This document shows, one piece after another, positions 15,195 through 24,145 of a stretch of DNA of 64,000 bases; the stretch's first letter is position 1; every line of letters begins with the position of its first letter. The notes beneath the pieces are model-generated. The model did not search any database and was not told the DNA's origin. It was given only the letters and a program-made list of their open reading frames with translations. The position numbers and the translations under genes are program-made. The stretch comes from Thermococcus sp. MV5. GTDB lineage: Archaea > Methanobacteriota_B > Thermococci > Thermococcales > Thermococcaceae. The DNA is taken from positions 248,001-312,000 of the forward strand of contig NZ_SNUE01000001.1 in the NCBI RefSeq assembly GCF_012027425.1, given 5' to 3'.

Positions 15195-16346
15195 TTAGAT
15201 AGAAGATAAGATTTCTTTTAAATCTTCCAAAAAATTCAATAAGTGTTCCCTCTTCACATGTGGCATCATGACTATTCTTATATATCCTCTGTGAGCACTT
15301 ATCCCCCAGCCTCTCGCTTTAAGTTCTGCTTCGATTTTCTTGAGCTTCTTTGAACCAAAAGATACTATGTTAAGCATGGGGTTCCTTATTAAATAAACAC
15401 CACCCAAAGCTTTTATTCGGTTCGCAAACCATTCAGCATTCTCCATAGCTTCTTTGACAATTCTTTTATAACCTTCAAATCCAAGATGTTTAAGAAGAGC
15501 CCAAACCGCTATCGCATTTGCCCCAGGCCTTGTACCTGTTATTGTGGCTTGGAATATTTCACCTCCTGCCAAATAAGGGGCTAAGACATTAATCGCGTCC
15601 ATGTATTCCTTTTCTCTAAATATTATCCCACCCGCAGGAATCGGCGCCATTCCCATTTTATGCGGGTCTATTGTGACACTTTGAACTCCCTTAAGCTTAA
15701 AGTCAAAGTCCGGCAGATCATAACCTAAAGCCTTTGCAAATGGAATTACAAATCCTCCAAATGCAGCATCAACATGAAGAGGGATTCCATAATCTATTGC
15801 TATATCAGAAAGTGAGGGGATATCATCAACAACTCCTAATCCCGTTGTTCCTGCTATCCCCACTATTCCTATTGTATTGTCTGTTATTTTAGCCTCTACA
15901 TCTTTTACATTGACAGAATAATCATCATTGAGTTCTGCCCAAACAAGTTTTACCTTTAACAAATCCTCTGCCTTTAGAAAAGAAAAATGCGCACTCCGGG
16001 GCAGGATAAGCTCTGGTTCTTCAACATCCGAGACATTCCTAAAAGCTCTTACAGCTAAGATGTTTGCCTCTGTACCACCACTAACTATATTCCCATAGGG
16101 CCTCTTTAGGTGTAAAAGCTCTCCAAGCATCTGAACAGCTTCTGCTTCAATTTTTTTGCTCCCCCTGTGCAGTCCCGGATCTCCCAAGTTTCTATCTATA
16201 TATTTTTGAATTATCTTTTGAGCCAGCGGATGAGGATAAGTACACATTGATCCAAGGATTTTACCTGAATTAAAAGATAAGTCGACTTTAAGCCTTTTTT
16301 CAAGTTCAGCAAAAATCTCCTCTTCACTTATACCTTCTTTTGGCAT
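15195..16346 (-). CDS. mfnA: L-aspartate/L-tyrosine decarboxylase MfnA
   Basis: This PLP-dependent group II decarboxylase has about 383 aa. It shows the substrate and cofactor motifs GSMCTYPHPLAQKI, GNIVSGGTEANILAVR, HVDAAFGGFVIP and the Schiff-base lysine in TIDPHKMGMAPIPAGG. In Thermococcales the orthologue acts mainly as aspartate 1-decarboxylase and supplies beta-alanine for coenzyme A; methanogens use it on tyrosine for methanofuran. I prefer ATG 16346 (MPKEGISEEEIF) because GGTGGG lies 7 nt upstream. Codons further 5' to 16382 remain open but lack a ribosome binding site. Confidence 0.9.
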   Translation of the reverse strand: MPKEGISEEEIFAELEKRLKVDLSFNSGKILGSMCTYPHPLAQKIIQKYIDRNLGDPGLHRGSKKIEAEAVQMLGELLHLKRPYGNIVSGGTEANILAVRAFRNVSDVEEPELILPRSAHFSFLKAEDLLKVKLVWAELNDDYSVNVKDVEAKITDNTIGIVGIAGTTGLGVVDDIPSLSDIAIDYGIPLHVDAAFGGFVIPFAKALGYDLPDFDFKLKGVQSVTIDPHKMGMAPIPAGGIIFREKEYMDAINVLAPYLAGGEIFQATITGTRPGANAIAVWALLKHLGFEGYKRIVKEAMENAEWFANRIKALGGVYLIRNPMLNIVSFGSKKLKKIEAELKARGWGISAHRGYIRIVMMPHVKREHLLNFLEDLKEILSSI

Positions 16347-16393
16347 CATACTCCCACCAGCCAAAGTTATTTGCATAACCATTTAAGCTTTTG

Positions 16394-17572
16394 TTATTCC
16401 TCCCGAATGTGGTTTAGGTAAAGCTTAAAAAACTGAGGTGTCGTTACAGCCGTGAGCATTGAAACTATGACCACAGCTGCAAAGATTCCCTGATCTATTA
16501 AACCTTCCTCAATACCAAACTTTAAAATGGCAAGCTCTAGGCTACCTCGCCCTCCCATTCCAATACCGACTAGCGCTGCTGATTTCCAATCGAACTTGAA
16601 GAATTTCATTCCAAGACCACATCCCAAAAACTTTCCTGCAACGGCTGCTAAATAAAGAATGAATACTAATGCTATGTTGAACTCATTTAGAGGAGGATTA
16701 AACATTAACCCCACATATATAAAAAACAACGGAATGAAGAATTCCGTGAGAACTACTTGAAGATCTCCAATGAGTTCATTAAGCTTTATTTTACTTAGTA
16801 CAAGAGGATCTTTTCTCTCTCTGAGTCTACTAATTGTTAATCCGGCAAGATATGCCCCAATTATCTGGTGTAGGCCAACTCTCTCTGCAACTATTGCTAA
16901 AAGGAAAGTGAGAATTATCGTAAAAGTGAAGAATATGTTAAGGTTCCTTAGAATACTGTAGAATCTTACAGAACGTTTGAAGACATACTCAGAAATCAGA
17001 AGCACTACAATTATAAAAATTGCAATTTTGATCGTCAGTATTCCAAGAGGAAAAAGTGCTAGTTCCCCTTTTGTCATTGCAGTGATTATACCTATCAAAT
17101 AAACAGCCATAATGTCGTCCGCAAATGCAGCTCCCATTAATATAGACGAAATTTCCTTTCTAACCCGTGACTTTAAAATTACTCCACTTGTCACCTCTAT
17201 TGCAGTATTCCCAAGAGTTACTCCTACAAATATCGCTGCCGCTAAACCTTTACCAAAGAGATAAACTGTCAAAAATCCAAATATAAATGAGAACACCACC
17301 CCTAGACCCGCAACAAAAATTGCCTTGCTCTTGTTGGATGATATAGAAGAGAAATTGCTTGTAAGTCCCATGTAAAGCATCATCATTAAGAGGCCAAATT
17401 CAGAGAGAACCTTTAATGGTTCAGATGGTATGACTACATTAAGAAAAAATGGACCAAGCACCATTCCAGTGAGTATATGTGCAATTATTGGATGGATTTC
17501 TTTTTTCTCAAAAAGCCACTCTAATGTCTTTGCAAGCACGAGAAGTATAGAAAGGTCAAGAATATACTCCAC
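16394..17572 (-). CDS. Monovalent cation:proton antiporter, CPA2/NapA type
   Basis: The 392-aa membrane protein has 12-13 hydrophobic segments and the family's cavity motif ADDIMAVYLIGI. The double-aspartate core shared by CPA2 transporters is in helix 6 (GAAFADDIM). It probably exchanges Na+ or K+ for H+ across the cytoplasmic membrane. GTG 17572 is chosen because AGGAGG lies 9 nt upstream, in the end of the DUF131 gene. An ATG at 17602 would overlap that gene with no ribosome binding site. It is co-transcribed with the DUF131 protein. Confidence 0.88.
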   Translation of the reverse strand: MEYILDLSILLVLAKTLEWLFEKKEIHPIIAHILTGMVLGPFFLNVVIPSEPLKVLSEFGLLMMMLYMGLTSNFSSISSNKSKAIFVAGLGVVFSFIFGFLTVYLFGKGLAAAIFVGVTLGNTAIEVTSGVILKSRVRKEISSILMGAAFADDIMAVYLIGIITAMTKGELALFPLGILTIKIAIFIIVVLLISEYVFKRSVRFYSILRNLNIFFTFTIILTFLLAIVAERVGLHQIIGAYLAGLTISRLRERKDPLVLSKIKLNELIGDLQVVLTEFFIPLFFIYVGLMFNPPLNEFNIALVFILYLAAVAGKFLGCGLGMKFFKFDWKSAALVGIGMGGRGSLELAILKFGIEEGLIDQGIFAAVVIVSMLTAVTTPQFFKLYLNHIREE

Positions 17573-17573
17573 T

Positions 17574-17819
17574 TCACACCCTCCTGCTGAGCAAAGCTCC
17601 AATTATCCAGAGAATCATTAATAGAATAGCTAATATCATCGCAAAAGTGGCCCCTCTACTGGTTCCAAATACTATGGGGATAGGGCCTATCATTATAACC
17701 CCTCCTCCTTCTACTTCAGTCTCTCCACTTGAGGCACTTATTAGAGTGCCTATAAAAATCAACATGAACCCTATAAATATCAATCCCATTCCCGCCAACA
17801 CTAACAATTCGCCTCTCAT
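17574..17819 (-). CDS. DUF131/TIGR00304 family membrane protein
   Basis: The 81-aa protein has two hydrophobic helices flanking a loop with a glycine-rich strand (GGGVIMIGPIPIVFGTS), the hallmark of the archaeal TIGR00304/DUF131 family of unknown function. The gene stops 1 bp before the antiporter start (TGA A GTG). The partnership with an antiporter suggests a membrane accessory role, but nothing direct supports this. ATG 17819 is preceded by a GGGG-rich segment. Confidence 0.75.
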   Translation of the reverse strand: MRGELLVLAGMGLIFIGFMLIFIGTLISASSGETEVEGGGVIMIGPIPIVFGTSRGATFAMILAILLMILWIIGALLSRRV

Positions 17820-17897
17820 GGCCCCTCATGAAAAAACTATATTCAGGGTTTAAAGCTTTAACGTTAAAGTTATTAAAGTATATGGCACATTTATTAC

Positions 17898-18590
17898 ATG
17901 CTTGTACTTGTGGATTTGGATGACACCTTATGCAATACGTGGGAAGCTGCTAGATGGAGTGTCCTTCGCCTTTTACCCCATTTGATCAAAAAAAGAAAGT
18001 TCCGAGCCTTACTTTATATCCTCACACAACGTTATAAAGAACTAGAACAATCGAGAGAGCTACATCTGCTTGATTTAGATGAGTTAGTTGAAAACTTTAT
18101 GGAAAGAGTCTATAGGAAAATTTCAGAAGAAGACTTAAAAGAGATGTTTGAATTAGTTGATAGGACATTCTTCTCAAATTTAAAACTCTATCCTGATGCA
18201 ATCGAGTTCTTAAAGGGATTAAAAGCGATGAGTGCGAAGGTAGTTCTAATAACCGATTCCTCATCTGAATGGCAAAGAAAAAAGCTTGAATACTTAAACC
18301 TAAAAGATTATTTTGATTCACTTATAATAAGTGGAGAAACCGGTTACAGCAAACTTGAGCCATATAACTTTATATTGGCAAAAAGAAGATTCCCCAAAGA
18401 GAGTGAGATATACGTAGTGGGAGACAGGGACGATACCGATATGAGAGGAGGGAAAGAGATAGGAGCAACGACAATTCTAGTTAGAAGGGGTTATTTCAAG
18501 TCTCTTATGCCAAAACACGCTGATTATATAGTAAAAGACCTTAAAGAGGCCTTAAAGGTGATAAAACGTGAGCATGAAAAGCGAACTTAA
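17898..18590 (+). CDS. HAD superfamily hydrolase
   Basis: This 230-aa phosphatase-like protein has HAD motif I LVDLDDTLCNTW (nucleophile D7, acid D9), a helical cap from about residue 20 to 85, motif II VLITDSSS, a motif III lysine near the GYSKLEPYN segment, and motif IV VVGDRDDTDMRGG. The substrate is unknown; the subfamily includes phosphoglycolate phosphatases and pyrimidine nucleotidases. It overlaps the next gene by 23 bp, so the two are co-translated, and a phosphorylated lipid precursor might be a substrate. ATG 17898 gives a short leader. Confidence 0.85.
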   Translation: MLVLVDLDDTLCNTWEAARWSVLRLLPHLIKKRKFRALLYILTQRYKELEQSRELHLLDLDELVENFMERVYRKISEEDLKEMFELVDRTFFSNLKLYPDAIEFLKGLKAMSAKVVLITDSSSEWQRKKLEYLNLKDYFDSLIISGETGYSKLEPYNFILAKRRFPKESEIYVVGDRDDTDMRGGKEIGATTILVRRGYFKSLMPKHADYIVKDLKEALKVIKREHEKRT

Positions 18591-19188
18591 AAGAAAGACA
18601 CTTCACCTAACGGGGTTGAGTGTTCCGCTACTTTACCTTCTCCTTGGCCAAAAAGTAACAATAGGATTCGTTGCCACAGCTTTAATCGTTTTCATAATAT
18701 TAGAACCCTTTAGAATAGTTGAAGAGTTGAGAGACAAAGTGAAAAGAAAACTAGGCCTCTACGTAAGGGAAGAAGTTATAGCCCTAGTGGAAAAAGAGCT
18801 AGAAGCAATATCTCGAGAACATGAAAAGTATTCCATTGGAGCCCATATATACTTTACAGTTGGAGCACTAATAATAGTGTGCTTTTTTCCAAAAGATATT
18901 GCTATCGGTGCTATAACAGTTGCAACTTTGGGAGATGCCATAGCTGCGATAATAGGAAAGCCTTTTGGAAAACATAGATTTAAGAATGGCAAAAGTGTCG
19001 AAGGTAGTTTGGCGTACTTTGTAACTGCGTTTCTAATACTTTTCGTGTTGATAGATTTACCACATGCCCTCATCGGGGCCTTAGCCGGAATGTTGGCAGA
19101 ATTCTATGAGTTACCCCCCGATGATAATTTCTCTAATCAAATAGCAGTAGCCATCGCAATATACGCATTCAGAAGAATATTCTTTTAA
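18568..19188 (+). CDS. Dolichol kinase/phosphatidate cytidylyltransferase-like membrane protein
   Basis: The 206-aa polytopic protein resembles the SEC59/DGK1/VTE5 family of CTP-dependent lipid kinases. It starts KRKTLHLTGLSVPLLYLLLG and carries the CTP-site signature TVATLGDAIAAIIGKPFGKHRF with GKSVEGSLAYF. A role in phosphorylating dolichol or another isoprenoid alcohol for glycan carriers or membrane lipids fits. GTG 18568 (GGTGA 6 nt upstream) is preferred over ATG 18574. Translation is coupled to the upstream HAD gene. Confidence 0.85.
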   Translation: MSMKSELKRKTLHLTGLSVPLLYLLLGQKVTIGFVATALIVFIILEPFRIVEELRDKVKRKLGLYVREEVIALVEKELEAISREHEKYSIGAHIYFTVGALIIVCFFPKDIAIGAITVATLGDAIAAIIGKPFGKHRFKNGKSVEGSLAYFVTAFLILFVLIDLPHALIGALAGMLAEFYELPPDDNFSNQIAVAIAIYAFRRIFF

Positions 19189-19314
19189 AAAATTGAGAAA
19201 AGTGAGATCAGCTAACTTCTATCTCAGCAAAAACCGTTCTCAATTCATACGTTCCTCTCCTTGAGCAGAAACTCGGAGAAAGAGAATAACAGTCAAGAGA
19301 AACTTTATGCACTT

Positions 19315-19331
19315 ATTCACCTCGGGTGATA
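19315..19331. promoter_or_regulatory. Imperfect second Thermococcales glycolytic motif (upstream)
   Basis: ATTCAC-CTCGG-GTGATA has the right half of the TATCAC-N5-GTGATA consensus intact and four of six bases of the left half. It lies about 36 bp upstream of the TATA box of the glucanotransferase gene, a position where TrmBL1 sites are usually activating. Confidence 0.4.
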
Positions 19332-19366
19332 TTTGTTCACCCAAGTTGGTATATATGCATAAAATA

Positions 19367-19376
19367 TTTATATATC
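19367..19376 (+). promoter_or_regulatory. TATA box of the 4-alpha-glucanotransferase gene
   Basis: TTTATATATC, preceded by the A-rich BRE region GCATAAAATA, predicts initiation near 19396-19400, inside the downstream TrmBL1 site. ATG 19422 then has a leader of roughly 25 nt containing GGAGGTG. Confidence 0.6.
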
Positions 19377-19384
19377 TTTTCCAC

Positions 19385-19401
19385 TATCACCCTTAGTGAT
19401 A
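19385..19401. promoter_or_regulatory. Thermococcales glycolytic motif (TrmBL1/Tgr operator)
   Basis: TATCACCCTTAGTGATA is an exact TATCAC-N5-GTGATA site, bound by TrmBL1 (Tgr), the sugar-responsive regulator of Thermococcales. It lies downstream of the TATA box and over the predicted transcription start, where binding represses. The expected behaviour is repression in the absence of maltodextrins and relief when they are present. Confidence 0.85.
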
Positions 19402-19421
19402 ATATCCATGGAGGTGTAAAA

Positions 19422-21401
19422 ATGGAAAAAATCAACTTCATATTTGGCATTCACAACCATCAGCCTCTTGGAAACTTTGGCTGGGTTTTTGAAGAGGCTT
19501 ATAACCACTCTTATCGACCATTTATGGAAATTCTTGAAGAATTTCCAATGATGAAAGTAAATGCCCACTTTAGTGGCCCTCTTTTGGAGTGGATTGAGGA
19601 AAATAAACCTGATTACATTGATCTTTTAAAATCTCTTGTAAAAAACGGCCAGCTTGAAATAGTAGTTGCAGGATTTTACGAACCTGTACTCGCAGCTATT
19701 CCAAAAGAAGATAGAATAGCCCAAGTAGAATTGCTTAAAGAGTATGCAAGAAAACTTGGATATGAGGCGAAAGGAGTATGGCTTACCGAAAGAGTATGGC
19801 AGCCAGAACTCGTAAAATCTCTTAAAGAAACAGGAATTGAATATGTAGTGGTTGATGACTATCACTTTATGAGTGCTGGATTAAGCAAGGAAGAGCTCTT
19901 CTGGCCATATTATACCGAAGACGGGGGAGAAGTGATAGCAGTCTTTCCAATAGATGAAAAACTTAGATACCTGATTCCTTTCCGACCTGTAGAAAAAACC
20001 ATTGAATACTTGGAAACCCTCGTAGACAGCGATCCATCTAAAGTCGCAGTCTTCCATGATGATGGGGAGAAATTCGGCGTTTGGCCTGGAACCTATGAAT
20101 GGGTCTACGAGAAAGGATGGTTGAGAAACTTCTTTGACGCTATTACAAGCAATGAAAAGATTAATCTACTAACGTATACTGAGTATCTAGAAATGTTCAC
20201 TCCCCGTGGGTTGGTTTATCTTCCAATAGCATCATACTTTGAGATGAGCGAATGGAGTTTACCAGCTAAACAAGCAAAATTATTTGTAGAGTTCGTTAAA
20301 GATTTGAAAAAAGAAGGAAAATTTGAAAAATACCGTGTCTTCGTAAGAGGAGGGATATGGAAGAACTTCTTCTTCAAATATCCAGAGAGTAACTTCATGC
20401 ACAAAAGAATGCTTATGATAAGCAAAGCTGTTAGAAACAACCCAGAGGCAAGACGCTATATTCTAAGGGCCCAATGTAACGATGCATACTGGCACGGGAT
20501 TTTTGGAGGGGTTTATCTCCCCCACTTAAGAAGAACTATATGGGAAAACATCATAAAAGCCCAAAGTTATCTAAGACCAGAAAACAAAGTCGTTGATGTT
20601 GACTTTGATGGGAGAAAAGAAGTTATGCTTGAAAATGAAAGCTTCATTGCTACAATAAAGCCCCATTATGGCGGGAGCATATTTGAATTAAGCTCGAAAC
20701 GAAAGGCCGTGAACTACAACGATGTAATCCCAAGAAGGTGGGAGCATTATCACGAAGTACCAGATGCAGCAACTCCAGAAGAAGAGAGCGGCGAAGGTGT
20801 AGCAAGCATCCATGAGTTCGGGAAAGCAATTCCAGAGGAGATAAAACGCGAACTGGCATATGACTGGCAACTCAGGGGTATTCTTCAGGATCATTTCATT
20901 GGAGTCAATGAAAGTTTAGACCGGTATAGACTCGTCAGATATCACGAGCTTGGAGATTTTGTTAACCAAGCCTATGACTTTAAGATTAACGAAAACTCCA
21001 TCATGCTCTGGCGCAATGGGGGAATATACGTAGAGAGAAAGATACCAGTAAGGATTGAGAAAAACATTGAACTCACCAAAGAAGGTTTTCTCGCCCACTA
21101 CAGAGTCAGCTTAGAAACTCCGTATGAAGCACTCTTTGGAGTTGAGCTAAACCTTGCAGTCCATAGCATTATGGAAAAGCCAGAAGAATTTGAAACAAGT
21201 GAATTTGAAGTAAACGACCCATACGGAATCGGTAGAGTAAGAATAGACTTAGATAGGAAAGGCAAGGTGTGGAAGTTTCCAATAAAAACACTTTCACAAA
21301 GTGAAGCTGGATGGGACTTTATACAGCAGGGGGTTAGCTATACTCTGCTTTTCCCAATTGAAAAGGAGCTCAAGTTTGAGATAAGATTTAAAGAACTTTG
21401 A
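19422..21401 (+). CDS. 4-alpha-glucanotransferase, GH57
   Basis: This 659-aa cytosolic enzyme belongs to glycoside hydrolase family 57 and transfers alpha-1,4-glucan segments during maltodextrin metabolism. It begins NFIFGIHNHQPLGNFGWVFEEAY (conserved region 1) and has GVWLTERVWQPELVKSL with the catalytic nucleophile glutamate in WLTER. FHDDGEKFGVWPGTYEWVYE contains the second catalytic acidic residue, and an all-beta C-terminal domain follows. Length equals the T. litoralis enzyme, which I recall as nearly identical. ATG 19422 has GGAGGTG 6 nt upstream. The in-frame codons back to 19326 span the promoter and operator and are not translated. Confidence 0.96.
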   Translation: MEKINFIFGIHNHQPLGNFGWVFEEAYNHSYRPFMEILEEFPMMKVNAHFSGPLLEWIEENKPDYIDLLKSLVKNGQLEIVVAGFYEPVLAAIPKEDRIAQVELLKEYARKLGYEAKGVWLTERVWQPELVKSLKETGIEYVVVDDYHFMSAGLSKEELFWPYYTEDGGEVIAVFPIDEKLRYLIPFRPVEKTIEYLETLVDSDPSKVAVFHDDGEKFGVWPGTYEWVYEKGWLRNFFDAITSNEKINLLTYTEYLEMFTPRGLVYLPIASYFEMSEWSLPAKQAKLFVEFVKDLKKEGKFEKYRVFVRGGIWKNFFFKYPESNFMHKRMLMISKAVRNNPEARRYILRAQCNDAYWHGIFGGVYLPHLRRTIWENIIKAQSYLRPENKVVDVDFDGRKEVMLENESFIATIKPHYGGSIFELSSKRKAVNYNDVIPRRWEHYHEVPDAATPEEESGEGVASIHEFGKAIPEEIKRELAYDWQLRGILQDHFIGVNESLDRYRLVRYHELGDFVNQAYDFKINENSIMLWRNGGIYVERKIPVRIEKNIELTKEGFLAHYRVSLETPYEALFGVELNLAVHSIMEKPEEFETSEFEVNDPYGIGRVRIDLDRKGKVWKFPIKTLSQSEAGWDFIQQGVSYTLLFPIEKELKFEIRFKEL

Positions 21402-21403
21402 TT

Positions 21404-23095
21404 TTAATTTGTTTCAATTCTTATGTCATTAATCTCATAACTGCTCCTGCCTCTCCATGCTCCACTTCCTCCTCCATTTATCATCCATTCATTAGGGTCA
21501 ATTATGACTGTTTCAGGCTTGTTCTCGAGTTCAAATGTTAAAATCGCACTTTTATTGACAAATATTCTCTTCAAATAACTTTTTCCTTGGGAGTCAACAA
21601 CCTTCACTTCTAATGGCATTTTAAATCCATTTGTTTCCACTATTTGGAGAGTTAAGAGATATATGCCATCTTTTTTCTCTAAGATCGCATTAGAAACTTC
21701 AAAATGTGGATAACCCGTTTTATAAAACCATTCACTAAAGAACCATTCCAAGCTTTGGTTTGAAACCTCCTCAAAAATCCTCTGAATTTGCTTTAAACTT
21801 GTCACAGTGTCTTGGACACAATTATTCAAATGACAATACTCCAGCAAATTCCTCATCCCCTTGAAAAATACTTCATCCCCCAAAACAAACTGCAAAGAAC
21901 GAAAAACAAAAGCATTTTTATAATATAAGGTTACCATATTCTCGCCAGTATTATCCTTAATTTCTGCGATCGGAATTGTATCAGTTAAGCTCAAACACAT
22001 TCTTTCAATCTCATCATATTTAGTCAAATTGTTCTCATAAAGCAGATCCGCATAAGTGGCTATACCCTCATGTATTGGATAAATGTTAGCATAGAGACCA
22101 AACCAATTATGTGCAGTCTCATGGGCAATCAATGGAGTATATAACTGGGTTGCTATTATTCCTCCATCTAATCCATGACCTCTGTATTTGCTCATTGGAT
22201 GCTTGATCTGTATATAAAAGTATTGGGCCTTAGGATAAGGCATAAACACTTCCGAATAAAAGCGTAAGATGCTTTTAATACTTTCTAAAACCCATTCACC
22301 TTCATTTGTAAGAGCTATTACTCTAACGGTTCTATTTCCAACTTTTATGCTCCTCTTATAAAAATTCCACTTTCCAAAAATTAAATAAAAATCATTTAGA
22401 TTCTCTTTTTCAAAACTTCCATTATAGAGTAGAGGTCTGAATCTCCAGAATTCTGTCTTAGATGGCTGATCCAGTATAACAAGAATATAATTTTTTGGAT
22501 AGTTAATATCGACCTTAATTCTCTCTCCATTACCCTTTAAGTTATTCAAGATAGTAAAGTATCTTTTTGGGATATAAATATGCAGAGAATCCTGATTTAA
22601 GTGATAATCTAGATAACTTTTTGGCTTTTCACGAAAAGGATTATAACTCACTTTAAAATGAACTTCAACAGTCACATTTTCAGTTTTTGGGGTTATATTG
22701 AGCAAGATCAGTCTGCCTTCTTTGTCTTTGAATGCTCTGTATGTAACTGATGCATTATACACTATAATCCTATTAACCTGCTTGAAATCTTCAAGGAGTA
22801 TTGAATATAAAGCAGGATATGTCAAGGGAAAAGTAACCCTTTCAATTCCTACAATCGATACACGTTCATCCTCTATACTGATATTTAAGATATAATGATA
22901 AGAAGCATTGAGTGTGGAAAGCTTATTTTCTTGATAAAGTTCATCCAATTTTTCTTTTTCTATTTTTTGAAAAATTATCTCCTGAGTAATGTTTTCCATT
23001 ATTAGAACACTTTTTGGATTTGCATTGTTTACAATAAGAGTACAGAAGAAGAGTGTTATGATGAGTATCATGGGCAAGAGCATGGTCTTTTTCAT
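21404..23095 (-). CDS. Secreted or membrane-anchored M1-like metallopeptidase
   Basis: The 563-aa protein starts with a signal peptide/anchor (MKKTMLLPMILIITLFFCTLIV), has a beta-rich N-terminal domain and then a thermolysin-like domain with zinc motif HETAHNWFG. Thirteen residues later is the third ligand glutamate in HEGIATY. Canonical M1 aminopeptidases have 18 residues at this spacing and an upstream GAMEN exopeptidase loop; here the equivalent is GHGLDGGIIATQLY. It is therefore a divergent M1 relative acting outside the membrane, perhaps on peptides. ATG 23095 has GGTGA 4 nt upstream. It is convergent with the glucanotransferase gene, with a 2-bp gap. Confidence 0.8.
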   Translation of the reverse strand: MKKTMLLPMILIITLFFCTLIVNNANPKSVLIMENITQEIIFQKIEKEKLDELYQENKLSTLNASYHYILNISIEDERVSIVGIERVTFPLTYPALYSILLEDFKQVNRIIVYNASVTYRAFKDKEGRLILLNITPKTENVTVEVHFKVSYNPFREKPKSYLDYHLNQDSLHIYIPKRYFTILNNLKGNGERIKVDINYPKNYILVILDQPSKTEFWRFRPLLYNGSFEKENLNDFYLIFGKWNFYKRSIKVGNRTVRVIALTNEGEWVLESIKSILRFYSEVFMPYPKAQYFYIQIKHPMSKYRGHGLDGGIIATQLYTPLIAHETAHNWFGLYANIYPIHEGIATYADLLYENNLTKYDEIERMCLSLTDTIPIAEIKDNTGENMVTLYYKNAFVFRSLQFVLGDEVFFKGMRNLLEYCHLNNCVQDTVTSLKQIQRIFEEVSNQSLEWFFSEWFYKTGYPHFEVSNAILEKKDGIYLLTLQIVETNGFKMPLEVKVVDSQGKSYLKRIFVNKSAILTFELENKPETVIIDPNEWMINGGGSGAWRGRSSYEINDIRIETN

Positions 23096-23195
23096 AACTA
23101 TCACCATGGATAAATTTTATTCTATATATTATATATTATTTTATGTATGGTGAGAAATTTTTAAAATTTCATTAAAAGAAGAAAAGCCTAGAAAC

Positions 23196-24098
23196 TTAAA
23201 TCTTAAAATTCACAGGCTCATTCAAGCGCCAGAACCTACAAAAAGAGCATTTTTCTCCTTGGGCGGGCATTCCACAAACCTCACAGGCACGTAGCTCAGC
23301 TTTTTCTAATTCTTGACCGAAGAGAGATTTTTTCCTTAGATACCCTTTTACAAAGCTTATCTTTGTTCCAGGTCTTTTTTCCTCCATTTGGTTCAAAATC
23401 TCCTTATATTCTATTGTTGTCGCACCTCTTGCATGAGGACATTCCTCAATAAGATACTCTATTCCCACGGCCAAAGCATATGCAACAACTTCTCTTTCTG
23501 TAAGTTCATAAAGAGGTTTGACCTTTTTCACAAAAACTCCTTCACCTAGTAAGAGAGGACCTTGTTTGGCTAGATACTCTGTATTCCAATTCATCAAGTT
23601 TGAGAAGATAAAACTCGCTTCATCATCCAAATTGTGACCGGTAGCTATTACGTTAAACCCATTGTCATAAGCAAACTTATTAAAGATATACCTTTTTGTC
23701 AGTCCACAATAAGAACACGTAGGCCTTCTTGTTCTGACTTCTCCAATACCAGCGCCTAAAATCTCTTTGACTCTGACTATATGCAGAGGAGCATCTATTA
23801 GTTCGCATTGTCTTTTTACATATTCTTCACTTTTCCTGGAGTATTCTCCTATGCCAAGATTTATATGGAGACATTCAATGTTATAACCGAGTTTCTTGAG
23901 AATATGAGCAGTTACCACTGAATCTTTACCGCCACTGATAACCACAAGGATTCTCTCGGCAGGTTTGAGGAGTTTATATCTTTCAATAGTTCGTTTAACT
24001 TTTCTCTCAAAGTATTCGATAAAGTGATTAACACAAAGATACATTTTGGGATAGTGAATCTTTATGTAAGCCTTGTTCCCACAAAATTTACATCTCAT
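23196..24098 (-). CDS. ttuA: TtuA/Ncs6-type tRNA 2-thiouridine synthetase
   Basis: The 300-aa thiolase has an N-terminal zinc finger (C3, C6, C22, H25), a PP-loop ATPase core with SGGKDS at 55-60, and a C-terminal zinc finger (CEVCGMPAQGEKCSFC). The three [4Fe-4S] cysteines needed by TtuA are present: C128 and C131 in CSYCG, and C220 in EECPH. It thiolates uridine 54 or wobble U34 of tRNA using sulfur delivered by a ubiquitin-like carrier; thiolation raises tRNA melting temperature. The carrier could be the MoaD-like protein at 2107-2337. Confidence 0.92.
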   Translation of the reverse strand: MRCKFCGNKAYIKIHYPKMYLCVNHFIEYFERKVKRTIERYKLLKPAERILVVISGGKDSVVTAHILKKLGYNIECLHINLGIGEYSRKSEEYVKRQCELIDAPLHIVRVKEILGAGIGEVRTRRPTCSYCGLTKRYIFNKFAYDNGFNVIATGHNLDDEASFIFSNLMNWNTEYLAKQGPLLLGEGVFVKKVKPLYELTEREVVAYALAVGIEYLIEECPHARGATTIEYKEILNQMEEKRPGTKISFVKGYLRKKSLFGQELEKAELRACEVCGMPAQGEKCSFCRFWRLNEPVNFKI

Positions 24099-24145
24099 GT
24101 TCTCACCAAAAGAAGAAAATAGAAACCAAAATTTAAAGCTTGCTC

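Noticed and set aside
19326-19421. N-terminal extension of the glucanotransferase
   Set aside because: These codons cover the TATA box and TrmBL1 site; the ATG at 19422 has a good ribosome binding site and gives the known 659-aa length.
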